64,000 nt of DNA from DATAEG01 sp963703085 (GCA_963703085.1 OY969789.1:558001-622000); one strand, 5' to 3'; shown: positions 43,786 through 53,042, numbered from the stretch's first letter. Program-made: numbers and translations. The notes: generated by a model from the letters alone, not told the origin.

Positions 43786-44250
43786 ATGGCGCGGCAGGAC
43801 TCGTCGTTCGGTTCAGCACACGACCGGGTGCGCATCGGCAACGCGGAGCGCGACCGTGCCGCTGAACTGCTCGGTGAGCATTTCCGGGCCGGTCGGCTGA
43901 ACGTCGTCGAGTACGACGAACGCGTGGGCGCGGCCTACGCCGCGCAGACCGAGGCGGATCTGCGGCCTCTCTTCGTCGACCTGCCCACGGCGCAGGCCGC
44001 CCGGGCCCCGGCCCCGAGCACCATCCGGGCCTGGCCGTCGCAGCAGAAAAATCTGCCGATCGGCCTGCGCTTCCTGCAGCTGCTGGGGCTTGCGGTGCTC
44101 GGAGTCGTCGTCGTCGCCCTGGTCATCGCCGCCATCCCGTTCGTGCTGGTCGGCCTGCTCATCTTCGCCAAGGTGACCGGCCGGATCGGTTGCGGGCAGC
44201 GCCGTCACTACCGTGGCGCCGGCGGCTACCGCGGTCGCAGCTGGGCCTGA
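43786..44250 (+). CDS. DUF1707 domain membrane protein
   Basis: A 154-residue protein. DUF1707 covers about residues 14-66 (RVRIGNAERDRAAELLGEHFRAGRLNVVEYDERVGAAYAAQTEADLRPLFVDLP). One or two closely spaced helices follow (LLGLAVLGVVVVALVIAAIPFVLVGLLIF), then a basic, Gly/Arg/Tyr-rich tail. I start at ATG 43786, with GAGGTGGGG just upstream, rather than at the in-frame GTG 43771. DUF1707 proteins are common in actinobacteria next to this kind of two-component system and are thought to act in envelope or division control. Convergent with proB. Confidence 0.85.
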   Translation: MARQDSSFGSAHDRVRIGNAERDRAAELLGEHFRAGRLNVVEYDERVGAAYAAQTEADLRPLFVDLPTAQAARAPAPSTIRAWPSQQKNLPIGLRFLQLLGLAVLGVVVVALVIAAIPFVLVGLLIFAKVTGRIGCGQRRHYRGAGGYRGRSWA

Positions 44251-44303
44251 CTGCCTCGCGGCGCTAGCGGATCGGGCCGGCAGTGCTGTGGCGTCGGCGG
44301 CGC

Positions 44304-45398
44304 TCACAGCACGACCAGGTCGTCGCGATGCACCACTTGCCGCCGGAAATCGCTGGGCAATTCCCGGGTCTGCCGCCCGAGCAACGCGGGCAGATCGGCG
44401 GAGTCATACCCGACGAGTCCCCGGGCGATCACCGCGCCGTCCGGGCCGGCGAGCTCCACCGGATCACCTGAGTCGAAGTCACCGCTCACCGAGACGATGC
44501 CGGCCGGCAGCAGGGACGCGCGCCGCTGCACCACCGCCGCCACCGCGCCGTCGTCCAACACCAGCCGGCCCCGCGGCGTCGCGGCGTGCCGAAGCCAGAA
44601 CAGCCGGGACCGGGTCGCCGCGCCGGTGATGTGAAACGCCGTCCCGCCCCGGCCGGCCAGGCCGTCCGCGACCGCCGCGGCATCAGCCAGCAGCACGGGG
44701 ATTCCGGCACCTGTCGCGATCGCCGCTGCCTCGATCTTGGTCGCCATTCCTCCGGTGCCGACGCCGTTGCCGCCGGCTCGGCCGACCCGGATCTGCGCCA
44801 GCTCGTCCGGTCCGCGTACCTCGGCGATCGGGTGCGCCCCGGCGCGACCCGGTCGATCGGAGAACAGCCCGGCCACGTCGGAGAGGAGCAGCAGCGCCTC
44901 CGCGCGCACCAGGTGGGCCACCAGGGCGGCCAGCCGATCGTTGTCGCCGAAGCGGATCTCGTGCGTGGCCACCGCGTCGTTCTCGTTGACGATGGGCACC
45001 ACACCCAACGACAGCAGCCGGTCCATGGTGCGCTGCGCGTTGCGGTAATGGCCGCGCCGGTGCAGGTCGTCGGCGGTGAGCAGAACCTGCCCGACGGTCA
45101 GTGCGTGCCGGCCGAAGGAGACGGCATAGCGTTCGGCGAGCTGCACCTGACCGACCGCCGCGGCCGCCTGCTGGGTCGCCAGATCCCTGGGCCGGGAGCT
45201 CAATCGCAATGGGCCCAGGCCGGCGGCAATGGCTCCCGACGAGACCAGGACGACCTGGCGCCCGCTGCTCACCCGCGCCGCTAACGCGTCAACCAGAGCG
45301 TCGATCCGGGCCGGGTCTATCCGTCCGTTCGAGGTAAGGGAGGACGAACCGACCTTGACGACGATGCGATTCGCCGCGGCGACCGCGTCTCGGGTCAT
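44304..45398 (-). CDS. proB: Glutamate 5-kinase
   Basis: A 364-residue kinase for the first step of proline synthesis. The amino-acid-kinase domain starts RIVVKVGSSSLTS and includes LVSSGAIAAG, VPIVNENDAVATHEIRFGDND and GTGGMATKIEAAAIA. The C-terminal PUA domain begins around residue 275 (GRLVLDDGAVAAV...VSGDFDSGDPVEL). ATG 45398 is natural. It follows obgE with 55 bases between. proA does not follow; the next minus-strand gene is nadD, 10 kb away. In mycobacteria too proB and proA are apart, so this may be ancestral. Confidence 0.95.
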   Translation of the reverse strand: MTRDAVAAANRIVVKVGSSSLTSNGRIDPARIDALVDALAARVSSGRQVVLVSSGAIAAGLGPLRLSSRPRDLATQQAAAAVGQVQLAERYAVSFGRHALTVGQVLLTADDLHRRGHYRNAQRTMDRLLSLGVVPIVNENDAVATHEIRFGDNDRLAALVAHLVRAEALLLLSDVAGLFSDRPGRAGAHPIAEVRGPDELAQIRVGRAGGNGVGTGGMATKIEAAAIATGAGIPVLLADAAAVADGLAGRGGTAFHITGAATRSRLFWLRHAATPRGRLVLDDGAVAAVVQRRASLLPAGIVSVSGDFDSGDPVELAGPDGAVIARGLVGYDSADLPALLGRQTRELPSDFRRQVVHRDDLVVL

Positions 45399-45453
45399 GT
45401 CGAGACCGCGGAAGCGCGGAGCTCACTGCACTGAGCGCGCCGGCCGGATCCGT

Positions 45454-46950
45454 TCATGCCTCGGTGTCTCCCGATGCACCGACCTTGTCGACGTCGATCC
45501 CACCGGCGAAGCGTTGGTGCCGCGACTTCTTCGCCGCCAGCCGGTCGACGGCACGGGGCCGGTCGCTGCGCTCCAGCCGGTCATCGCCGCCGCGTGGGCC
45601 GGGAACGTACTCGGTGGCTGCGCCGGTGACGTCTCCTGCGTGCGCGCCCGGAGTGGGCTCGAAGTCGAACGTGACGTCGCCGATCGTGACCGCCGCGCCG
45701 GCCTCGGCGCCCTGCTTGACCAGCTCTGCCTCGACGCCGAGCCGGGCCAGTCGATCGGCCAGGTAGCCGACTGCTTCATCGTTATCGAAGGTGGTCTGCC
45801 GCACCCACCGCTCCGGCTTGTTCCCCCGGACGATGAAGGCACCGGGTTCGGACTTGTCGGGTGTCACGGTGAACCCGGTGTCGTCGACCCCCTTCGGGCG
45901 CAACACGATGCGGGCCGGTTCCGGTTGTGGACGGCTGGCCCGGTAGGCCTGCACCTCGGCGGTGAGGGCGAAGTTCAGCTCACGCAGCCCGGCATGGCTC
46001 ACCGCGGAGATCTGCAGCACCCGGTAACCACGGTCCTCGAGCTCCGGCTGCACGAGATCAGCCAGCTCTTTGGCCTCCGGGACATCGATCTTGTTGAGCA
46101 CGACCAGCCGCGGCCGGTCCAGCAGGTCGCCGAGCGTGGCGGCGTACTGCCCCAGCTCGTGCTCGATGGCTGCCAGATCGCTGAGCGGGTCGCGGCCGGG
46201 ATCGAGCGTCGCGCAGTCCAGCACGTGCAGCAGGACGGCACATCGCTCGATGTGGCGCAGGAAATCAAGGCCGAGGCCCTTCCCCGCTGCGGCCCCCGGG
46301 ATCAACCCGGGCACGTCGGCGATGGTGTAGGTGGTGTCTCCGCCGCTGACCACACCGAGGTTCGGCGCCAACGTGGTGAACGGGTAGTCGGCGATCTTCG
46401 GTCGCGCTGCTGACAGCGCCGCGATCAGCGAGGATTTGCCGGCCGAGGGGAAGCCGACCAGGCCGACGTCCGCGACGCTCTTCAGCTCCAGCACCACGTC
46501 GCCGACCTCGCCGGGTTCGCCGAGCAGTGCGAAGCCGGGCGCCTTGCGCCGGGTGTTGGCCAATGCGGCGTTGCCCAGCCCGCCGCGCCCACCGGCCGCC
46601 GCGACGTACCGCGTCCCGGCACCGGTCAGATCGGCGAGCACCGTCCCGTCCAAGCTGTGCACGACCGTGCCATCGGGCACCCGCAGTTCCAGGTGGGTTC
46701 CGTCGGCGCCGGTGCGGTTGCTGCCCGCGCCGGGCTTGCCGTTGCCGGCGCGCTGGTGCGGGTGGTGGTGGAAGTCAAGCAGGGTGTGCACGTTCGGATC
46801 GACGACCAGCGTGACATCGCCGCCGTTACCGCCGTTCGCACCGTCCGGGCCGCCGAGCGGCTTGAACTTCTCGCGATGGACCGAGGCGCAGCCGTGCCCA
46901 CCGTTACCGCCGGCGAGGTGCAGCACGACACGGTCGATGAACGATGCCAT
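45454..46950 (-). CDS. obgE: Obg family GTPase ObgE (CgtA)
   Basis: A 498-residue ribosome-assembly GTPase. The Gly-rich Obg fold covers residues 1-158 (MASFIDRVVLHLAGGNGGHG...). The G domain has G1 GFPSAGKSSLIAALS, G2 DYPFTTL, G3 DVPGLIPGA, G4 NKIDVPEA and G5 ISAVSHAG. The OCT domain follows at about residues 345-430 (GVDDTGFTVTPDKSEPGAFIVRG), then a charged tail ending DKVGASGDTEA. It lies downstream of rplU-rpmA and is normally transcribed with them. Confidence 0.97.
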   Translation of the reverse strand: MASFIDRVVLHLAGGNGGHGCASVHREKFKPLGGPDGANGGNGGDVTLVVDPNVHTLLDFHHHPHQRAGNGKPGAGSNRTGADGTHLELRVPDGTVVHSLDGTVLADLTGAGTRYVAAAGGRGGLGNAALANTRRKAPGFALLGEPGEVGDVVLELKSVADVGLVGFPSAGKSSLIAALSAARPKIADYPFTTLAPNLGVVSGGDTTYTIADVPGLIPGAAAGKGLGLDFLRHIERCAVLLHVLDCATLDPGRDPLSDLAAIEHELGQYAATLGDLLDRPRLVVLNKIDVPEAKELADLVQPELEDRGYRVLQISAVSHAGLRELNFALTAEVQAYRASRPQPEPARIVLRPKGVDDTGFTVTPDKSEPGAFIVRGNKPERWVRQTTFDNDEAVGYLADRLARLGVEAELVKQGAEAGAAVTIGDVTFDFEPTPGAHAGDVTGAATEYVPGPRGGDDRLERSDRPRAVDRLAAKKSRHQRFAGGIDVDKVGASGDTEA

Positions 46951-47060
46951 CGCCTGCCGCCTCTCTGATTCGGAAGATTTCCGCTACTACGCAGCAACGG
47001 CGGGCACCGGAGAGACCCGGGCCCGCCGCTCTGCGACTGTCTGCTGAAGTGCTGTGCGGC

Positions 47061-47327
47061 TCAGCCCTCGGTCGGGCCGGCCGGCACGATCGACACCGTC
47101 TTGCGACCCCGGCGACGGCCGAACTCGACAGCGCCCGCGCTCAATGCGAAGAGAGTGTCGTCCCCGCCGCGACCCACGTGGTCTCCGGGGTGGAACTTGG
47201 TCCCCCGCTGCCGGACGAGGATCTCGCCGGCATTCACAACCTGCCCACCGAAGCGCTTCACGCCGAGGAACTGCGCGTTCGAGTCGCGACCGTTACGGGA
47301 GCTGGATGCTCCCTTCTTGTGTGCCAT
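47061..47327 (-). CDS. rpmA: 50S ribosomal protein L27
   Basis: An 88-residue protein of normal length that sits near the peptidyl-transferase centre. It begins MAHKKGASSSRNGRDSNAQF with no cleavable N-terminal extension of the Firmicutes type. FGGQVVNAGEILVRQRGTKFHPG and VGRGGDDTLFALSAG are family-typical. It lies two bases after the L21 stop. Confidence 0.97.
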   Translation of the reverse strand: MAHKKGASSSRNGRDSNAQFLGVKRFGGQVVNAGEILVRQRGTKFHPGDHVGRGGDDTLFALSAGAVEFGRRRGRKTVSIVPAGPTEG

Positions 47328-47329
47328 GA

Positions 47330-47728
47330 CTACTCGTCTCCGCTCTCGGTGGTGTCAGCCGCGTCGGCCTTCGCTGACTTCGCGCTGGACTTGGCGGCGG
47401 TCTTCTTCTCGGCCTTCGCGCTGCCGGCCACCTCGACGATGCGCAGCTCGGTCAGCTTCTGGCGGTGACCCTGCCGCTTGTGGTAGCCGGTCTTGTTCTT
47501 GAACTTGTGGATGTGGATCTTCGGACCCTTGGTCTGCCCGACCACCTCGGCGGTGACGGTGACTTGGGCCAGTGCGTCCACGTCGTGGGTGACCGAGTCA
47601 CCATCGACGACCAGCAGCGCCGGTAGCGCGATCTCGTCCCCGGGCGATCCGGCAAGCTTCTCGACCTCGATGACGTCACCCTCGGCGACCTTGTACTGCT
47701 TGCCGCCGGTCTTGACGATGGCGTACAT
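47330..47728 (-). CDS. rplU: 50S ribosomal protein L21 with a long acidic/Lys-Ala tail
   Basis: A 132-residue L21. The conserved part is residues 1-102 (MYAIVKTGGKQYKVAEGD ... KIHIHKFKNKTGYHKRQGHRQKLTELRIVEV). It is followed by a 30-residue tail of Lys/Ala repeats and an acidic end (ADAADTTESGDE), beyond the usual length of about 103. The start is ATG 47728 with AAGGAG upstream; a frame extension to 47866 runs through the promoter region and is rejected. Confidence 0.96.
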   Translation of the reverse strand: MYAIVKTGGKQYKVAEGDVIEVEKLAGSPGDEIALPALLVVDGDSVTHDVDALAQVTVTAEVVGQTKGPKIHIHKFKNKTGYHKRQGHRQKLTELRIVEVAGSAKAEKKTAAKSSAKSAKADAADTTESGDE

Positions 47729-47823
47729 CGGCGCGGTTCTCCTTGCTCGGGGTATCCGGTGGTTCGCGCGCGCCGTCCGGGGACGGGCGCAGAGGATGGC
47801 CGCAGGTCGCGGGCCGAAAGCCG

Positions 47824-47853
47824 AGTCTACGGCACCGCGCCGGAACCGAGCAA
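47824..47853 (-). promoter_or_regulatory. Candidate promoter of rplU-rpmA-obgE
   Basis: On the minus strand TTGCTC (47853-47848) and TAGACT (47829-47824) are spaced by 18 bases, about 96 bases before rplU. Both hexamers match actinobacterial housekeeping sigma elements at four of six positions. Confidence 0.45.
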
Positions 47854-47875
47854 AGCGACCGAGCATCGCGCCCGA

Positions 47876-50758
47876 TCAGGCAGACGCGCTGCTCGATTCC
47901 CGCTCGTCGGCCGCCCGATTCGGCGCAACGCGGTTGTGCGCGGCGCCGTTCGGTTCGCTGGCGTGCTGCGGCGGACCCGCCGGACGGCTGGCTGCACGGC
48001 GCCGGCGCGGCCGCACCGGCGCTGCCGGACCGGGTTCGGGCTCGGCAACCGCGGCGGGCTGTTCGCTGGCCACGGCGGTGACCTTCGCGGTCGCGCCGGC
48101 CGGCTGCGCTTCCTCGGTGGTGGCCGGCGGCTCGGCGAGTTCGGCGGTCACTGCGGCGGCCAGCTCGGCGACCTCGCCGGGCTCAGCCGGAGAGTCGCCG
48201 TGTTGCAGGGTCTTCGCAGCGATCAGGTTGATGGCACTGGCGGCCTTGGCCCGCAGCTCGGCGGCCTCCGCGGCCAACCGTTCCTCCTCGGCGCGCTCGG
48301 CCTTGGTCTTGCGCTGCTTCTTCGGCTGCTCGCTGTTCTTCGGCTGGTCGCGGCGGGGCCGCTCGTCCGCGCCGCTGTTGCCGCCGTTGCGCTTGATGAC
48401 CGGGTCGGTGTGCACGATGACCCCACGCCCGTGACAGTGCTCGCAGGGCTCGCTGAACGCCTCGAGCAGCCCTTCGCCGACGCGCTTGCGCGTCATCTGG
48501 ACCAGGCCCAGGGACGTCACTTCGGCTACCTGGTGCTTGGTGCGGTCCCGGCCGAGGCACTCGGTGAGCCGGCGCAGCACCAGCTCCCGGTTGCTCTCCA
48601 GCACCATGTCGATGAAGTCGATGACGATGATGCCGCCGAGGTCACGCAGCCGCAGCTGCCGGACGATCTCCTCGGCTGCTTCCAGGTTGTTCTTCGTGAC
48701 GGTGGACTCGAGGTTGCCGCCGGATCCGGTGAATTTGCCGGTGTTGACGTCGATCACCGTCATCGCCTCGGTGCGGTCGATCACCAGCGAGCCACCCGAG
48801 GGCAGCCAGACCTTGCGATCCAGCGCCTTCGCGAGCTGCTCGTCGACGCGCAGGTCATGGAACAGGTCGCCGTTGCCGGTGTACCGGTGGACTCGATCGG
48901 CCAGCTCCGGAGCAACTCCGTCCACGTACTCGTTGATGAGGTCCCAGGCCCGGTCGCCGTCGACAACCATCGACTTGAAATCCTCGTTGAAGACGTCCCG
49001 GACCACCCGGATCGCCAGGTCGGGCTCGCCGTGTACCAGCGTCGGGGCGGCACTGCCCTTCGCTGCTGTGGCCTGGATGCTCTCCCATTCGGCCTTGAGC
49101 CGTTCCACGTCGTGGGTCAGGTCTTCCTCGCTGGCCCCCTCGGCAGCGGTGCGGACGATGACGCCGGCACCTTCCGGGACGATCTTCTTGAGGATGGCCT
49201 TCAACCGGGAGCGCTCGGTGTCCGGCAACTTGCGGCTGATGCCGGTCATGCCGCCGCCTGGCACGTAGACGAGGAAGCGGCCGGGCAGTGAGATCTGGCT
49301 GGTCAGCCGGGCACCCTTGTGCCCGATCGGGTCCTTGGTGACCTGCACGAGCAGCGAATCGCCGGCCTTCAGCGCGGCCTCGATGGACCGGGCCCGGCCC
49401 TCCAGTCCGGCCGCGTCCCAATTTACTTCGCCGGCGTAGAGGACGCCGTTGCGGCCGCGGCCGATGTCGACGAACGCCGCTTCCATGCCGGGCAGGACGT
49501 TCTGCACCCGGCCGAGGTAGACGTTGCCGACGGAGGACGCGGTGCTGGCCCGGGTGACGTGGTGCTCGACCAGCACATCGTCCTCGAGGATCGCGATCTG
49601 GGTCAGATCGTCGCGTTGCCGGACTGCCATGGTGCGGTCCACCGACTCACGGCGGGCCAGGAACTCGGCTTCAGTGAGGATGGGTGCGCGCCGGCGGCGG
49701 TTGGAGTCGCGGCCTTCCTTGCGACGCTGCCGCTTCGCCTCGAGACGGACCGATCCGCGGATGCCCTTGACCTCGTCGTTGGACCCGCCGTCATTGGCTC
49801 CGACCGCCGAGCGCCGCTCCCGGACGTGCACGGTGGTGTTCGGCGGATCGTCCTCGGTGGGCTCGCCGCCCTCACCGGTGCCGGTCTTGCGGCGCCGCCG
49901 GCGCCTGCGCCGCGACGAGGTGGACTCACCGTCGGAACCGATCTCGTCGGCGTCGTCGCCGGTCTCGTCGCCATCGCCGCTGGCGCTGTCATCCGACTCG
50001 TCGGAGCCGCTGGGCAGAGCAGCTGCGCTCTCGTCGGCGCCGGGCTCGGCACCGTCGCTGGCCCGACCACCGCGGCCGCGCCGGCCCCGCCGCCGACGCC
50101 GACGCTGACCGTCGCCGCCTTCGTCGGAGTCACCGTCACCGTCAGCATCGGCATCGGCATGACCGGTCGGCTGGGCGACCACCGCGGGCTCGACAGCCGC
50201 GTCGTCGGTGCCGCCTGAAGTCGCGGCGCGGGCAGCGCGTTTGCGTGGCGTGCGAGCCACGGGTGCGACGGCGGGCGCCTCGCTCGGCGGGACGAAGAGC
50301 ACCGGAACGGCGACCGGCTCGCTCGCAGCGGCCACGGCCGGCGTATCACTCGGGGAGCCGGCCGCGAACCGAGCGCTACGGGTGCCGCCCTCCTCGCTGG
50401 ATCCGGCTGCCGCAGCCGATCGACTGCGGCTGCGCTTCGCCGGCCCGACCGCAGCGGATTCCACCTGCGGATCGGTCGCGGCGCTCGGTGCACTTGCCGC
50501 CGCCTTCTTGGCGGCGCGCTTCGCGGGTGCTTTCTTGGCCGCCGGCGCGGCGCCCTCCGCGAGGGGCGCGGCCGGGGCGGCAACCTTCTTGGCCGCGACC
50601 TTCTTGGCCGGCGCCTTCTTCTGGGCCGCGGCCTTCTGCGCAGCTGCCTTTTTGGCCGGCGCCTTCTTGGCCGCCTTCTTCACGGCTTTGGCCGGTGCTG
50701 GCTCAGTTGACGCAGCTGCTGGGGTTGATTCGGGTGTCGTGCTCTCGCTATCGAGCAT
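47876..50758 (-). CDS. rne: Ribonuclease E/G
   Basis: A 960-residue endoribonuclease for rRNA maturation and mRNA decay. The first 100 residues are Lys/Ala/Pro repeats (AKKAPAKKAAAQKAAAQKK), followed by about 250 low-complexity Ala/Ser/Arg and acidic residues. The catalytic core has the S1 stretch VDIGRGRNGVLYAGEVNW (about residue 425), the metal-binding Asp in VIDVNTGKFTG (about 668) and VIDFIDM (about 713), and the zinc-link Cys pair in EPCEHCHGRG (about 770). A basic, Ala/Pro-rich tail follows. ATG 50758 is chosen because GGAGA precedes it; upstream codons are unlike the family. rplU follows in the same direction. Confidence 0.95.
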   Translation of the reverse strand: MLDSESTTPESTPAAASTEPAPAKAVKKAAKKAPAKKAAAQKAAAQKKAPAKKVAAKKVAAPAAPLAEGAAPAAKKAPAKRAAKKAAASAPSAATDPQVESAAVGPAKRSRSRSAAAAGSSEEGGTRSARFAAGSPSDTPAVAAASEPVAVPVLFVPPSEAPAVAPVARTPRKRAARAATSGGTDDAAVEPAVVAQPTGHADADADGDGDSDEGGDGQRRRRRRGRRGRGGRASDGAEPGADESAAALPSGSDESDDSASGDGDETGDDADEIGSDGESTSSRRRRRRRRKTGTGEGGEPTEDDPPNTTVHVRERRSAVGANDGGSNDEVKGIRGSVRLEAKRQRRKEGRDSNRRRRAPILTEAEFLARRESVDRTMAVRQRDDLTQIAILEDDVLVEHHVTRASTASSVGNVYLGRVQNVLPGMEAAFVDIGRGRNGVLYAGEVNWDAAGLEGRARSIEAALKAGDSLLVQVTKDPIGHKGARLTSQISLPGRFLVYVPGGGMTGISRKLPDTERSRLKAILKKIVPEGAGVIVRTAAEGASEEDLTHDVERLKAEWESIQATAAKGSAAPTLVHGEPDLAIRVVRDVFNEDFKSMVVDGDRAWDLINEYVDGVAPELADRVHRYTGNGDLFHDLRVDEQLAKALDRKVWLPSGGSLVIDRTEAMTVIDVNTGKFTGSGGNLESTVTKNNLEAAEEIVRQLRLRDLGGIIVIDFIDMVLESNRELVLRRLTECLGRDRTKHQVAEVTSLGLVQMTRKRVGEGLLEAFSEPCEHCHGRGVIVHTDPVIKRNGGNSGADERPRRDQPKNSEQPKKQRKTKAERAEEERLAAEAAELRAKAASAINLIAAKTLQHGDSPAEPGEVAELAAAVTAELAEPPATTEEAQPAGATAKVTAVASEQPAAVAEPEPGPAAPVRPRRRRAASRPAGPPQHASEPNGAAHNRVAPNRAADERESSSASA

Positions 50759-50956
50759 GTGCTCGCACTGTCTCCATTCTCGCCCCCGGGCGCAGGTTCC
50801 AGGAGCTGGAACCGCGTCCGCACGGAGGCGCCGACCGGTCATGCTGACCCGGCCGTTCTCGGGCGATCGGGGGTCCCCGACCGCCAAGTCTTCGTGTCTC
50901 GCAGGCCGTAACTTCACCCGACCTACGAGGCGGGCCCGGTGGCCCGTGGTACTTCG

Positions 50957-51709
50957 CTAGGACGGCGATACTCGGTCGACGGCGAGCGGATCGCCCACCG
51001 AACCGTCATCACTCAGTGGGCCCTGCGCCAGCCGGGTGGCGATCGATGTCTCGACCGTCTCGGCGGGTGCGAGTCCACCCACGGCGCGTAACGCCGTCAC
51101 TACGTCCTCGGGCCGTACTGCGGGGGTGACCTGCCGTACAACCAGATCAAGTATCGCACGCCCGGGCCTCTCCAGGTCGGCCGACACCCGAAGCGACACC
51201 ACGGCGGAGCGCGCATCGAGCTCCCGTCGGCCGGTTTTGGTCAGCCGTTGCACCGTGACCTGATCCCGGGAGAGAAACGCCTCGACCGCCGCGCGCGCCT
51301 GATCGAGGTCCACGCCGGGCAGCTCGATACGCCACATCGAGGCCTCGATGCGCTCCGCCAACGACCCGGGCCCGGCCGGCACGACCTCCAGGATGTCCAG
51401 CCCGGCCGGCAGTGCCTCGTCCAACGCGACGCGTAGCGGTTCGGCGTCCACCGGTGCGGCCAGCCCGATCTCCAGGTACTCCGCCTCGCTCCCGGCCCCG
51501 GTCGGTGCCGCGCCGACGTAGGAGATCTTCGGGTGCGGGCTGAACCCGGCCGAGTACCCCATCGGGACTTCCGCCCGCCGCAGGGCCCGCTCGAACGCGC
51601 GGGCGAAGTCGCGATGGGAGGAAAACCGCAGCCGGCCACGCTTCGCATAACGGATCCGCACCCGGGCGACGACGGGTGGCGGTGGGGGTCCGGTGGGCTG
51701 GCGACTCAT
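50957..51709 (-). CDS. DUF2344/TIGR03936 radical-SAM-associated protein
   Basis: A 250-residue protein from ATG 51709 after a Pro-rich head. The core begins ARVRIRYAKRGRLRFSSHRDFARAFERALRRAEVPMGYSAGFSPHPKISY, the hallmark of this family, and continues EAEYLEIGLAAPVDAEPL. In most bacteria it is fused or adjacent to a B12-binding radical SAM protein (TIGR03960) and lies upstream of rne; together they probably modify a ribosome-linked target, but the reaction is unknown to me. Here the radical SAM gene is 11.8 kb upstream at the right edge, in the same orientation, separated by unrelated genes. Confidence 0.9.
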   Translation of the reverse strand: MSRQPTGPPPPPVVARVRIRYAKRGRLRFSSHRDFARAFERALRRAEVPMGYSAGFSPHPKISYVGAAPTGAGSEAEYLEIGLAAPVDAEPLRVALDEALPAGLDILEVVPAGPGSLAERIEASMWRIELPGVDLDQARAAVEAFLSRDQVTVQRLTKTGRRELDARSAVVSLRVSADLERPGRAILDLVVRQVTPAVRPEDVVTALRAVGGLAPAETVETSIATRLAQGPLSDDGSVGDPLAVDRVSPS

Positions 51710-51863
51710 TTGCTCCGGAACTGTAGCCGCGGGCTGCGCCGGTCGTTTCCGCGGCGGCGCCGGAACGCCGGGTATTTGCCGTCCTGCGCGAGGCGTGCCT
51801 CCGCCGCGCCGGCGCAGGACCGTCACCACACGTCACGTCACCGTGGATGGCGGGCGCGCCGTC

Positions 51864-51905
51864 GTTGACTTCAACCGCTCTTCAACTTCTACCGTCACTG
51901 TCGAT
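51864..51905 (+). promoter_or_regulatory. Candidate long-spacer promoter before the oxidoreductase gene
   Basis: TTGACT (51865-51870) lies 19 bases before TACCGT (51890-51895). The -35 overlaps the dyad GTTGA-CT-TCAAC (51864-51875), and a further TTCAAC follows at 51881. A 19-base spacer with dyads is typical of MerR-controlled promoters. No MerR gene is present in the window. Confidence 0.35.
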
Positions 51906-51928
51906 CACGTGAGCAGAGGAGAATGGCA

Positions 51929-52930
51929 ATGCGAGCAGTGCTGGCGACCGCCTACGGGCCGCCCGAAGTCCTGCAGGTGAGCGACCTCCCCGACCCCGTA
52001 CCGGCGGCGAGTCAGGTCTTGGTCGAGGTCGACTACTCCGACGTCGGCACGCTGGACCGGTTGGTGCGCAGCGGCTGGGGCAAAGACTATTTCGACGTCA
52101 CGCCGCCTTATGTACCAGGCGACGGCGTTGGCGGCACCGTCCGATCCGTCGGCCGGAGCGTCGACCAGTCCTGGATCGGACGCCGCGTGGTCGGAGGGAC
52201 CGGCCCACGCACCCCCGACGGCCTGTCCGCAGCTCCCATCGGCGGATACGCCGACCTCGCGGTGATCGACGTCCGCGCGCTCACTGTCGTGCCCGACGCG
52301 CTCGATCTCGAGGTCGGAACAGCAGTCCTCAATGACGGGCCGACCAGCCAGCTCCTGATCGACGTCACCGATCCGCAATCGGATGACACTGTGCTCATCC
52401 TCGCTGCCGCCGGCGCAGCCGGGATCTTGCTCGCGCAACTCGTGCGCTCCCGCGGCGCTACTGTCATCGCCGCGGCCGGCAGCCAGGCCAAGCTTGCGGC
52501 ACTGCACGCGCTCGGCTTCGACCACACCGTCGACTACAGCGAGGCCGGGTGGACCGAGCAGGTTCGCGACCTCGCCGACGGCGGCCCCTCGGTCGTCCTG
52601 GACGGCGCCGGTGCGCAACTCGGACAGCAAGCGTTCAGCATCGCCGGCCGCGGTTCCCGCGTCGTCACCTACGGCAGCAGTGCCGGCCAGTTCACCGAAC
52701 CCGACCTCGACGACGCAGCAGCCCGATTGATCACTGTCACCGGCCTGTTCGACCTGCCCCGGCTCACCCCCGCCCAACGCAACGAGCTGGTGCAACGCGC
52801 CATGACTTCCGCGCAGACGGGAGCAGCACAGCCCCACGTCACCACCACGCCTCTCCACCAGGCCGCACGAACACACCGCGCTCTGGAAGACCGCACCGCC
52901 ATCGGCAAGACCCTCCTCACCCACAGCTGA
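51929..52930 (+). CDS. Zinc-independent quinone-oxidoreductase-like MDR enzyme
   Basis: A 333-residue medium-chain dehydrogenase/reductase. MRAVLATAYGPPEVLQVSD opens the GroES-like domain, and PPYVPGDGVGGTVRSVG is typical of quinone oxidoreductases. The Rossmann domain has ILAAAGAAGILLAQLVRSRGATVIAAAGS and LDGAGAQLGQQAF. The zinc-binding Cys residues are absent, so it should be an NADPH-dependent reductase of quinones or enones. Two ATGs compete: 51923 and 51929. The second has AGGAGA at the right distance and is chosen. It stands alone at the start of the inserted 52-63 kb block. Confidence 0.88.
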   Translation: MRAVLATAYGPPEVLQVSDLPDPVPAASQVLVEVDYSDVGTLDRLVRSGWGKDYFDVTPPYVPGDGVGGTVRSVGRSVDQSWIGRRVVGGTGPRTPDGLSAAPIGGYADLAVIDVRALTVVPDALDLEVGTAVLNDGPTSQLLIDVTDPQSDDTVLILAAAGAAGILLAQLVRSRGATVIAAAGSQAKLAALHALGFDHTVDYSEAGWTEQVRDLADGGPSVVLDGAGAQLGQQAFSIAGRGSRVVTYGSSAGQFTEPDLDDAAARLITVTGLFDLPRLTPAQRNELVQRAMTSAQTGAAQPHVTTTPLHQAARTHRALEDRTAIGKTLLTHS

Positions 52931-53042
52931 GGCGCGTCCCCGGCACGGACGGATCAACGCGGCCATCATGGGCGGGCGGTGAGAGATATCACCAGGCAGA
53001 TTCGCGCCCCTGAATAGCGGGCCCCTCGGCGTGTCCCAGGTG

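Noticed and set aside
44304..45398. proB without a following proA as sign of proline-pathway loss
   Set aside because: In mycobacteria proB and proA are also apart on the chromosome; absence from this window is not absence from the genome.
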